From: Alphaproteobacteria bacterium
Lineage (GTDB): Bacteria; Pseudomonadota; Alphaproteobacteria; Micavibrionales; Micavibrionaceae
Assembly: GCA_016763095.1 (NCBI GenBank)
Contig: JAESUK010000114.1
Span: forward strand, 1-7,417
Reading direction: 5' to 3'
DNA length: 7,417 bases
Made by a program: the position numbers and the translations under genes. Position 1 is the stretch's first letter, and each line of letters opens with the position of its first letter. Under the pieces are notes generated by a model. It saw only the letters and a program-made list of their open reading frames with translations. It made no database searches and was not told the DNA's origin. Below, in pieces: positions 1 to 5,303 of the stretch.

Positions 1-176
1 ACCCGCAACCATTCCTCTTCATTGAGAGGAGGGAGTGCTCCAATTAAAGGTCGCCACTCCACCATAGATAAACCAGATTCAGTGAGGCGCGTAATCGCGC
101 CAATCACCGCCATGGCAAAAACCATAAAGGCAGTAATGGATAGCCAGAGGATAATGGCTTGATTGTGTTTTTTCAT
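1..176 (-). CDS. ctaA: Heme A synthase, N-terminal part (runs off left edge)
   Basis: Heme A synthase oxidises the methyl group of heme O to a formyl group, giving heme A for aa3-type cytochrome oxidases; it is an integral membrane enzyme. Only the first 58 residues are visible. They show a short basic/polar start (MKKHNQ), a first membrane segment at about residues 7-27, and then the family hallmark around residues 29-42 (TRLTESGLSMVEWRP), followed by a PPLNEEEW stretch. This matches the COX15/CtaA subtype typical of alphaproteobacteria and mitochondria. The ATG at 176 lies 13 nt past the stop of the upstream small gene on the same strand, so it may be co-transcribed with it. No strong Shine-Dalgarno is visible, and a TTG two codons upstream is an alternative start. 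The family call is firm from the motif; the rest of the protein is outside the window. Confidence 0.9.
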   Translation of the reverse strand, partial: MKKHNQAIILWLSITAFMVFAMAVIGAITRLTESGLSMVEWRPLIGALPPLNEEEWLR

Positions 177-189
177 GGGCAATGTTTCT

Positions 190-639
190 TTACAGAAGTT
201 TATATGTGATTTGCATTGATTTTTTAAGGGTGTGTACATAAAATACCCGTGCCTTACCAGTATACGCATTGGCTATATCAATGGCGCAATATGTGTTGTT
301 TGAACATGATTTTTCTAGATATAGTCGACACGCTTCATAATTATTATTGGGATTAATAATGGACAATACATTTTTTATTGAAGGGTTATAGGAATTTATG
401 TAGCCTAATTTCTTCCATGTTTTTAATTGAATTTGAGATATTCCAAGGCTTAGATTTTGAATTTGGTCACTTCTCGTCGACCATAAAAGTATCCAATACA
501 TATACTCACAGAATCTGTGTAGAGGGCTACGAAAATGCATCTCTGTGGCTATAACAGATAAGATTATTGGATCATAAGTTTGTTTCTTTAATACAAGGAT
601 TAAAGAAACGATATTTCTTTTTAGTGTATTACTCGTCAT
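190..639 (-). CDS. Hypothetical protein with lytic transglycosylase/lysozyme-like pattern
   Basis: This 149-residue protein is not one I recognise by name. The order of its residues resembles an SLT/goose-lysozyme fold: a candidate catalytic Glu at residue 33 (IATEMHFR), a GISQIQLKTW block at 66-75 in the place of the family's G-[LM]-MQ-I-x-P-x-T motif, KLG at 77-79, NPNNNYEACRLYL at 96-108 like the usual 'N...A..YL' helix, and IANAYTG at 122-128 like the usual 'A..AYNAG', with YV at 134-135. The first 17 residues include a short hydrophobic stretch but no convincing signal peptide or cleavage site. The start codon overlaps the end of the upstream membrane-protein gene by 11 nt, and ctaA begins 13 nt downstream. 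The only purine-rich stretch upstream (GGGAG) lies about 13 nt from the ATG, so translation probably depends on coupling. Base composition is AT-rich compared with neighbours. The gene is likely real; the enzymatic role is inference. Confidence 0.6.
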   Translation of the reverse strand: MTSNTLKRNIVSLILVLKKQTYDPIILSVIATEMHFRSPLHRFCEYMYWILLWSTRSDQIQNLSLGISQIQLKTWKKLGYINSYNPSIKNVLSIINPNNNYEACRLYLEKSCSNNTYCAIDIANAYTGKARVFYVHTLKKSMQITYKLL

Positions 640-1318
640 GTGATATGTTTTGCTCCCTAAGCTTTCTATCTGTTATTAATGAAGTAAAAACACCAGATAA
701 AACAACTATTATGAATCCCATAATAAATACTTTTGCAAAGATAAAGGTAGATAGCGCATTCAATAAATTAAACCATTCTTTTTCAGACACAAAGGGAGTT
801 GCCCAGTTATAAGATGTTTTTAACATTTCTTGTATACAGCCTAAATATACAAAGTAAATTCCACTCAGAAGAAAAAACTGTCCCTTTTTTTCAATAAAAT
901 GAAGGTGGGAATTTTTAAGCGAAGCGATGATTGTAATAAATTTATAAGATAGAAGCGTTATAAGGCATGTCTTAAATAAATCCTGTGGTAAAAAGAACGC
1001 TACAATAAAACCAATTATTAAGGGTATGAAAATAGCATCTAGTGACATAGAAATTATGGAGGTTTTTATAATTGTATCTCGAAGGTTACTTGCCTTTTTT
1101 TTATCAAGACGCCAGCCTTCATCGCAGTAATAGTCTTCGCCCAAATAAATAGAGAGGTTTTGGTTTATCTGTTTAAAGGGGTATATTGAAAAGTATATGG
1201 GAACATAATGTGTTTTATGGAGTCTTCGTAATAAGGCGGGTGTTTCATATAAAAGAATAAAAAGTAAAACTGGTAGTATTTGTAATTCATATTGCCAGAT
1301 GTTTTGTAGATAATTCAT
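629..1318 (-). CDS. Hypothetical integral membrane protein (about five TM segments)
   Basis: This 229-residue protein is of no family I recognise. Hydrophobic segments lie at about residues 12-30, 88-111, 114-134, 147-165 and 190-215. Between the first and second is a polar loop of about 55 residues with an acidic/aromatic patch (GEDYYCDEGWRLDKKK). The C-terminus is short and charged (TDRKLREQNISHDE). I chose the ATG at 1318 over one five codons upstream (1333) because AAGGA precedes 1318 by 4 nt, whereas nothing resembling a ribosome binding site precedes 1333. The gene overlaps the start of the next minus-strand gene (639) by 11 nt, which suggests the two products are made together. It diverges from the ferredoxin reductase gene with only 59 nt between the starts. 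Base composition is AT-rich (sampled 60-base stretches are about 25-32% G+C), suggesting lower constraint or a different origin from the flanking housekeeping genes. Function unknown. Confidence 0.7.
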   Translation of the reverse strand: MNYLQNIWQYELQILPVLLFILLYETPALLRRLHKTHYVPIYFSIYPFKQINQNLSIYLGEDYYCDEGWRLDKKKASNLRDTIIKTSIISMSLDAIFIPLIIGFIVAFFLPQDLFKTCLITLLSYKFITIIASLKNSHLHFIEKKGQFFLLSGIYFVYLGCIQEMLKTSYNWATPFVSEKEWFNLLNALSTFIFAKVFIMGFIIVVLSGVFTSLITDRKLREQNISHDE

Positions 1319-1322
1319 ATTA

Positions 1323-1327
1323 TCCTT
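1323..1327 (-). promoter_or_regulatory. Ribosome binding site that decides the membrane-protein start
   Basis: AAGGA on the minus strand lies 4 nt upstream of the ATG at 1318. The longer alternative start at 1333 would place this site inside the coding region and has no purine-rich site of its own. Confidence 0.5.
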
Positions 1328-1341
1328 GCCCATATTTTTAC

Positions 1342-1371
1342 TTGATTTTCGTGCTCATATTGTTTTGTATA
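1342..1371 (+). promoter_or_regulatory. Possible promoter of the reductase operon, leaderless arrangement
   Basis: TTGATT at 1342-1347 and TGTATA at 1366-1371 are separated by 18 nt. Matches to the housekeeping -35/-10 hexamers are partial (4 of 6 and 3 of 6). Transcription from this site would start at about 1378, the first base of the chosen ATG, which would explain why no Shine-Dalgarno is seen before the reductase gene. The evidence is weak. Confidence 0.25.
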
Positions 1372-1377
1372 GCCCGC

Positions 1378-2424
1378 ATGGAACAAGATTACCACAAAAC
1401 AGATATTATTATTATAGGTGCGGGCCCTGTTGGGCTATTCGCAGTTTTTGAACTTGGGCTGTTGGATATGAAATGTCATTTGGTTGATATCCTTGACCGT
1501 GTAGGTGGACAATGTGCCGAGCTTTACCCAGAAAAGCCCATATATGATATTCCTGCTTTCCCCGTTATCTCTGGTCAGGAATTAACCGATAATCTTATGG
1601 CGCAAATTGCGCCATTCAAGCCAGTATTTCACCTTCAACAAATGGCAGAGAGCCTTACCAAGCTAGATAATGGCAATTGGCTGCTCACGACGGATGACAA
1701 GATCACAATCGAAGCACCAGTTATCGTGGTTGCCGCAGGTGGTGGGTCTTTCATGCCCAAAAAACCAAGACTAGATAATTTAGAAGAATATGAAGGCATA
1801 TCTGTATTTTACTCAGTAAAACAGGTGGAGAAGTTCCGTGATAAAAACCTCTTGATTGCTGGTGGCGGAGATTCCGCGCTGGATTGGACATTGAACCTAC
1901 ACCCACTTGCAAAGAAACTAGCGCTTGTGCATAGACGCGATGAGTTCCGCGCAGCGCCTGATAGCGTAAATAAAATGCGTGACCTTGTGGCAGGTGACAA
2001 GATGAAAATGCATGTCGGGGATATTAAAGAATTGCATGGCATGAATGGACAGCTCGAAGCGGTCACAATTCAAAAACGCGGAGAAGACCCATTCAAAGTT
2101 GAATGTGATACCTTACTCGCGTTCTATGGTCTAACAATGAAGCTTGGACCAATTGCGAACTTTGGACTTAATTTACATGAAAATTTAATCCCAGTAGACA
2201 CAGAAAAGTTTGAAACATCTGAGCAAGGCATCTTTGCGATCGGTGATATCAATCATTATGCTGGTAAGCTCAAGCTTATATTATCTGGATTTCACGAAAG
2301 TGCATTGATGGCACAACAAGCCTTTAGATATGTTTATCCTGACAGGAAACTTCGTTTCCAGTACACTACCTCTTCAACAGACCTCCAAGGTAAGCTTGGC
2401 GTAAAAGAAGAGAAAGTCGCGTAA
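1378..2424 (+). CDS. Ferredoxin-NADP+ reductase, thioredoxin-reductase-like type
   Basis: This flavoprotein is expected to pass electrons between NADPH and ferredoxin in the cytoplasm. It has 348 residues, the usual size for the family. The N-terminal FAD-binding motif is GAGPVG at 14-19, followed by the RVGGQC segment at 41-46 and the YPEKPIYDIPAFP stretch at 50-62 that marks this reductase type. The NADP domain has GGGDSA at 162-167 and HRR at 185-187, which favours NADPH. The second FAD contact is GIFAIGD at 284-290. The redox CxxC of true thioredoxin reductases is absent, and the tail keeps the typical SST...LGV pattern. The open frame extends 12 codons upstream to a TTG, but that extension is hydrophobic (IFVLILFCIA) and unlike the family, so the ATG at 1378 is preferred. 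It begins an operon that ends with a ferredoxin gene, a natural electron acceptor. Confidence 0.92.
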   Translation: MEQDYHKTDIIIIGAGPVGLFAVFELGLLDMKCHLVDILDRVGGQCAELYPEKPIYDIPAFPVISGQELTDNLMAQIAPFKPVFHLQQMAESLTKLDNGNWLLTTDDKITIEAPVIVVAAGGGSFMPKKPRLDNLEEYEGISVFYSVKQVEKFRDKNLLIAGGGDSALDWTLNLHPLAKKLALVHRRDEFRAAPDSVNKMRDLVAGDKMKMHVGDIKELHGMNGQLEAVTIQKRGEDPFKVECDTLLAFYGLTMKLGPIANFGLNLHENLIPVDTEKFETSEQGIFAIGDINHYAGKLKLILSGFHESALMAQQAFRYVYPDRKLRFQYTTSSTDLQGKLGVKEEKVA

Positions 2425-3264
2425 ATGAAAATCAACATAGCGCAGAGTGCTATCGCTGGCTATAAAACGGTTTGGGGTGAACGAGAGTACATTCTAAAAC
2501 TCGCTCTTATTCCCATTATTATTAAATTTGTTTGCTCTATGGCTGTGTTTATTCTGGAAACAGATGTTTTCACCCTGCGTTTTATTTTGACAATGTTGCC
2601 ATCATACTGCGCGGACGGGTGGCTTGTTGCACACCTTCTTCGTTTGTTGTTAGTGGGCGAGCGTCTGCCAATGCCTCGGATAGAAAACCCATCAGAAACA
2701 CAAATCACCACCCAAAAATTACGCAAGCGCGCGATCTCCTCAGCCATTCTATATTCAATGTTGATTATGATGGTACAAGGTGGCATCGCGGTTGGCGCAC
2801 CCAATCTGATGGATATTTTGGGAATTGAGCCCATTACACAGGACTGGAATCCAAGCATTATTGTGTTTGCTTTGTACACTGTTGGTTTTGTTGCAATGAT
2901 ATGGTCTGTGCGTTTTATTTGGTTGTATATTCCTCTCTCTATCAACGCACCATTAAAGGGTTTCTTACAAGATATTAAGAGCTTGATAACTTCATACTAT
3001 ATTATAGGGATTTGGTTGTTGGCCGTTGTGCCAACACTATTTATAACGGTGCTCGTACCTGCAATGTTCATGGATCCAAGCTATGAAACGCTCTATGATG
3101 TTCCAACATTATATGCGTTTATCATTGTGTTGCTTCGTGTTGTTGGTGAACTTCTATCTGGTGTTATTGTCGTGACGGCGATAACATACGCCTTTAAAGA
3201 CATATTGAAAAAGTATGGTGCAAAACTAAATTTCGAGCACGTAACCGAGGATACTGTTAAATGA
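2425..3264 (+). CDS. Membrane protein of unknown function, first of a tandem paralogous pair
   Basis: This 279-residue polytopic membrane protein belongs to no family I can name. Its ATG follows the reductase stop codon with no gap, and its own stop overlaps the next start (ATGA), so it is translationally coupled on both sides. Hydrophobic segments lie at about 22-45, 104-124, 144-171, 190-216 and 229-256, with a further partly hydrophobic stretch at 50-77. Residues shared at the same positions with the next protein include GYKTVW (12-17), EREY (19-22), KFV (34-36), PSY (59-61), GW (65-66), GER (78-80), QGG (118-120), R163 and PL (170-171), plus the C-terminal ITxxTYAFKxIL...GAK block. No enzyme motif, metal site or cofactor ligand is evident. 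A role linked to the flanking reductase and ferredoxin, or in envelope or membrane organisation, is inference from context only. Confidence 0.85.
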   Translation: MKINIAQSAIAGYKTVWGEREYILKLALIPIIIKFVCSMAVFILETDVFTLRFILTMLPSYCADGWLVAHLLRLLLVGERLPMPRIENPSETQITTQKLRKRAISSAILYSMLIMMVQGGIAVGAPNLMDILGIEPITQDWNPSIIVFALYTVGFVAMIWSVRFIWLYIPLSINAPLKGFLQDIKSLITSYYIIGIWLLAVVPTLFITVLVPAMFMDPSYETLYDVPTLYAFIIVLLRVVGELLSGVIVVTAITYAFKDILKKYGAKLNFEHVTEDTVK

Positions 3265-4082
3265 GAATAGACATCGTTCGTAGTTCCTTGATGGGATATA
3301 AGACAGTTTGGGAGGAACGTGAGTATCTTTTGAAGCTAGCGCTTGTGCCATTGATCGTAAAGTTTGTGTCTACGATTCTCATTTACGCGATGGAGATAGA
3401 GTTATTGTCTCTGCGCCACGTGTTATGTATGGTGCCGTCTTACATTGTTGAAGGGTGGATGATAGGTCAGTTCTTACGTACGCTTATGACAGGCGAGCGT
3501 TGGCCTATGAAAATCCCAAAATCCCCAACCAAAGAACATATTGGCTTCATGCTATGGCGCGCCCGCGGTATTTTAGGTGTGATTTTGTGCTTTACGCTTG
3601 TTATGTTGATACAAGGCGGTATGGCGGTATATATGACTGACCTTAAAGAGTTGCTTGAGATTGAACCGCGGGATACGCCAACTGCGAGTAGCTTCCCAAT
3701 ATTTATTGCAGCCCTTGCCATGATGTTCTTTACAATCTGGGCATTTCGTTTGGTTTGGATTTACCTTCCTTTGGCCATTTTGATGCCGATGGGCACATTT
3801 TTAAAAGAGATTAAAGGTATCATGACATCTGTCTACATGGCAGGGGTTTGGATTTTATCCATTGTCCCTGTGATGTTTGTTGTGATGGTGGTCTCTGGAT
3901 TGTTTGGCGGTGGGGATGGATCATTAACAGGTATCTCAGGATTCCTAACCATTATGTTGCATGTTATCGGCGAGGTTGCGGCACAACTTGTTGCAATCAC
4001 AGCAATGACCTACGCCTTTAAAAATATTCTTATAAAACATGGTGCAAAGCCCATCTTTAGTGAACCCTCAAAGCCCTTTTAA
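3261..4082 (+). CDS. Membrane protein of unknown function, second of a tandem paralogous pair
   Basis: This 273-residue membrane protein is clearly homologous to the product of the gene before it. The two align without gaps over most of the N-terminal half, with 24 of the first 40 residues identical by hand count, and both end in a TYAFKxIL...GAK block. Hydrophobic segments lie at about 22-45, 103-124, 144-175, 190-213 and 228-252. Differences are concentrated in the loop after the GER motif (84-100), the loop at 125-145, and a Gly-rich loop (GLFGGGDGSLTG, about 213-224) before the last segment. It starts within the stop of its paralogue (4-nt ATGA overlap) and is followed after 4 nt by the ferredoxin gene. 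The pair probably arose by local duplication and may form a hetero-oligomer. No catalytic motif is visible, so function is unknown. Confidence 0.85.
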   Translation: MRIDIVRSSLMGYKTVWEEREYLLKLALVPLIVKFVSTILIYAMEIELLSLRHVLCMVPSYIVEGWMIGQFLRTLMTGERWPMKIPKSPTKEHIGFMLWRARGILGVILCFTLVMLIQGGMAVYMTDLKELLEIEPRDTPTASSFPIFIAALAMMFFTIWAFRLVWIYLPLAILMPMGTFLKEIKGIMTSVYMAGVWILSIVPVMFVVMVVSGLFGGGDGSLTGISGFLTIMLHVIGEVAAQLVAITAMTYAFKNILIKHGAKPIFSEPSKPF

Positions 4083-4086
4083 AATC

Positions 4087-4404
4087 ATGAAAATATATGT
4101 TACCGACCAAACGGGAAAAGAACACGAACTTGAGGGACTAGAAGGTTGGCGCGTGATGGAGATTATTCGTGATTATGGTCTTCCGATTAAGGCTGAATGT
4201 GGTGGAGCGTGTTGTTGTGCAACCTGCCATGTGTATGTTGATGGCGCGTGGCAAGATAAACTTTTCCCACCGCGTGATGATGAAATAGATATGCTTGATG
4301 AAGCCCCTGACTTGGAAGATAATTCTCGTCTATCATGTCAAATTATTATGAGCGAAGAACTTGATGGTTTGAAGTTAACACTCAGTGAAAGCGCTAGGCC
4401 TTAG
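4087..4404 (+). CDS. [2Fe-2S] ferredoxin, adrenodoxin/putidaredoxin type
   Basis: This small soluble electron carrier has 105 residues. The four cluster ligands fit the vertebrate-type spacing C-x5-C-x2-C ... C: Cys38, Cys44, Cys47 and Cys84, the last in RLSCQI, a hallmark of this type. Two further cysteines, Cys42 and Cys43, sit directly before ligand 44, giving a CCC run. The acidic patch DDEIDMLDEAPDLEDNS (64-80) matches the partner-binding helix of adrenodoxins. The open frame extends 16 codons further upstream into the previous gene, but MKIYVTD at 4087 fits the family start, and 4 nt separate it from the upstream stop. No clear Shine-Dalgarno is present, so translation is probably coupled to the upstream gene. 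The likely electron donor is the reductase at the head of the same operon. Acceptors in this family include cytochromes P450, Fe-S assembly and cofactor synthesis; which applies here cannot be read from the sequence. Confidence 0.93.
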   Translation: MKIYVTDQTGKEHELEGLEGWRVMEIIRDYGLPIKAECGGACCCATCHVYVDGAWQDKLFPPRDDEIDMLDEAPDLEDNSRLSCQIIMSEELDGLKLTLSESARP

Positions 4405-4415
4405 AATATTGAATA

Positions 4416-4694
4416 TTACTGAACCGTAATCTCAAAGTCCGTAAAACCAAACTCAGCAGGACTGATAATCCGTTTGCTTGCGATGTAAACGGAATGAAGT
4501 GGTCCATCGAGATCACGATGCCAAAAATCTAAAAATTTATAAAGTTCTGGGAATTTTGGACAGAGATCATATTCTTGCCAAATGTAAGTTTGAAGCATGC
4601 TTGGGTGGTCAGGCATGCGATAAAGAATTTCCGCAGTGGTCAAACGGTAACGATCTGAAATCTGTTTAGTAAGATCAACGTCTGGTTTGATCAT
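4416..4694 (-). CDS. usg: Usg family protein
   Basis: This is a 92-residue member of the Usg family, small conserved proteins of alphaproteobacteria, named for lying upstream of a tryptophan gene in some genomes, with no established biochemical function that I know. The core YRLTTAEILYRMPDHPSMLQ (16-35) is nearly family consensus, followed by WQEYDL (39-44), FPELYKFLDFWHRDLDGPLHSV (48-69) and the ISPAEF block near the C-terminus (77-82). The open frame extends nine codons further to an ATG at 4721, but the ATG at 4694 has AGGAG 9 nt upstream and gives a length I recall as typical of the family, so it is preferred. It is convergent with the ferredoxin gene (11 nt between stops) and divergent from groESL. 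No trp gene is present here. Family assignment is firm; role unknown. Confidence 0.9.
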   Translation of the reverse strand: MIKPDVDLTKQISDRYRLTTAEILYRMPDHPSMLQTYIWQEYDLCPKFPELYKFLDFWHRDLDGPLHSVYIASKRIISPAEFGFTDFEITVQ

Positions 4695-4703
4695 ATGGTC
4701 AAG

Positions 4704-4708
4704 CTCCT
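4704..4708 (-). promoter_or_regulatory. Ribosome binding site that decides the usg start
   Basis: AGGAG on the minus strand lies 9 nt before the ATG at 4694. The longer frame from 4721 has only AT-rich sequence before it and would bury this site inside the gene. Confidence 0.65.
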
Positions 4709-4739
4709 GTTTTCCATTCATTTTTAAGTCCCAATTTCA

Positions 4740-4748
4740 ATTATATCA
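4740..4748 (-). promoter_or_regulatory. Extended -10 promoter of usg
   Basis: The minus strand reads TGATATAAT, a perfect TATAAT -10 hexamer with the TG of an extended -10 element. No good -35 hexamer is seen at 16-18 nt, as is common for extended -10 promoters. The predicted start is near 4733, leaving a leader of about 39 nt to the ATG at 4694 but only about 12 nt to the one at 4721. Confidence 0.5.
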
Positions 4749-4810
4749 GAAAAACGATGAAAAACTGGTTAAAAACTTGATCTACAAGCTATGGATGAGT
4801 CTAAATTAAG

Positions 4811-4838
4811 CTTGAAATCAAGTGCTACTTTGCTATAC
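4811..4838 (+). promoter_or_regulatory. Heat-shock (RpoH-type) promoter of groESL
   Basis: CTTGAA at 4811-4816 and CTATAC at 4833-4838 are separated by 16 nt. This agrees with the alphaproteobacterial RpoH pattern (CTTGAA at -35, C[CT]TATnT at -10). The predicted start is near 4845, leaving a leader of about 135 nt before groES. The -35 element lies in a small inverted repeat (CTTGA-AA-TCAAG). No CIRCE operator for HrcA was found here, so regulation by sigma-32 alone is the simplest reading. Confidence 0.55.
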
Positions 4839-4965
4839 CAATGGTGATCTAAAGTTTTCGACGGTGAGACGTTGTTGGCTGTAGATTTGGTAGGGGTTTG
4901 AAGTATGCCGCTAAAACGAAGGGTATAAACGCTTTAGGCCCGCTAATTTTAACCATTAAAAAGAA
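4839..4965 (+). other. groES leader region with a possible 7-codon mini-ORF
   Basis: This stretch lies between the RpoH-like promoter and the groES ribosome binding site. It contains a possible mini-ORF at 4905-4928 reading MPLKRRV then stop, with AGGGG 8 nt before its ATG. A TTGAAG/TATAAA pair at 4898-4929 is spaced 20 nt and is a poor promoter. No CIRCE repeat and no clear RNA thermometer hairpin were recognised by eye. Confidence 0.3.
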
Positions 4966-4971
4966 AAGGAG
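4966..4971 (+). promoter_or_regulatory. Ribosome binding site that decides the groES start
   Basis: AAGGAG lies 9 nt before the ATG at 4981. An in-frame ATG at 4972 directly abuts this site and is too close to be used, so the three-codon-longer start is rejected. Confidence 0.8.
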
Positions 4972-4980
4972 ATGGAGATT

Positions 4981-5271
4981 ATGAAATTCCGTCCTTTACA
5001 TGACCGGGTTGTTGTTCGCCGCAAAGAACAAGAAGAAAAAACAGCTGGTGGAATTATTATTCCAGGAACAGCACAAGACAAGCCTCAAGAAGGCGAAATT
5101 CTCGCAGTTGGTCTTGGTCACATGAAGAAAAGTGGCGAAGTTCGTCCATTGGATGTAAAAGTCGGCGATACTGTACTTTTTACAAAGTGGTCAGGTACAG
5201 AAGTATCTATCGACGGTGAAGATCTTATGATCATGAAAGAATCAGACATTATGGGCATTCTAGCTGCATAA
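4981..5271 (+). CDS. groES: Co-chaperonin GroES
   Basis: This 10-kDa co-chaperonin forms a heptameric lid on the GroEL ring and closes the folding chamber in the cytoplasm. At 96 residues it has the family's usual length. It starts with the family signature (FRPLHDRVVVRR, residues 3-14), then the mobile loop at about 16-33 with the hydrophobic tripeptide III at 25-27 that docks on GroEL. The roof and core region follow (GEILAVG, VGDTVLFTKWSGTEV), and the C-terminus ends in IMGILAA. The start at 4981 is fixed by the AAGGAG 9 nt upstream. groEL follows 32 nt after the stop with its own strong ribosome binding site, the normal groESL operon. Transcription is likely driven by the heat-shock-type promoter at 4811-4838. 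Confidence 0.98.
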   Translation: MKFRPLHDRVVVRRKEQEEKTAGGIIIPGTAQDKPQEGEILAVGLGHMKKSGEVRPLDVKVGDTVLFTKWSGTEVSIDGEDLMIMKESDIMGILAA

Positions 5272-5303
5272 TTTAAACGCGAGATAATTTAAGGAGATAT
5301 AAA

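Noticed and set aside
567..812. Plus-strand open frame opposite the AT-rich gene pair
   Set aside because: It lies antisense to both better-supported minus-strand genes and shows no recognisable protein pattern or ribosome binding site.
190..1318. Prophage remnant or mobile element origin for the AT-rich pair
   Set aside because: No integrase, transposase, attachment-like repeat or tRNA is seen at the borders; lower G+C alone is not enough.
1342..1377. N-terminal extension of the reductase from a TTG codon
   Set aside because: It adds a hydrophobic IFVLILFCIA segment not found in this soluble flavoprotein family; MEQDYHKTDIIIIGAGPVG is the normal start.
4039..4086. Longer ferredoxin start inside the upstream membrane gene
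   Set aside because: The extension overlaps 44 nt of the upstream coding region in another frame, and the family start is MKIYVTD at 4087.
4405..4430. Bidirectional terminator between ferredoxin and usg
   Set aside because: Only a 5-bp ATTAC/GTAAT inverted repeat and an AATATT-G-AATATT motif are present, with no stable stem or T-run.
4898..4929. Second promoter TTGAAG/TATAAA before groES
   Set aside because: The spacer is 20 nt, too long for a normal housekeeping promoter.
4722..4980. CIRCE (HrcA) operator upstream of groES
   Set aside because: Only a single partial half-site-like stretch (AAGTGCTAC near 4820) is present, with no partner at 9-nt spacing.
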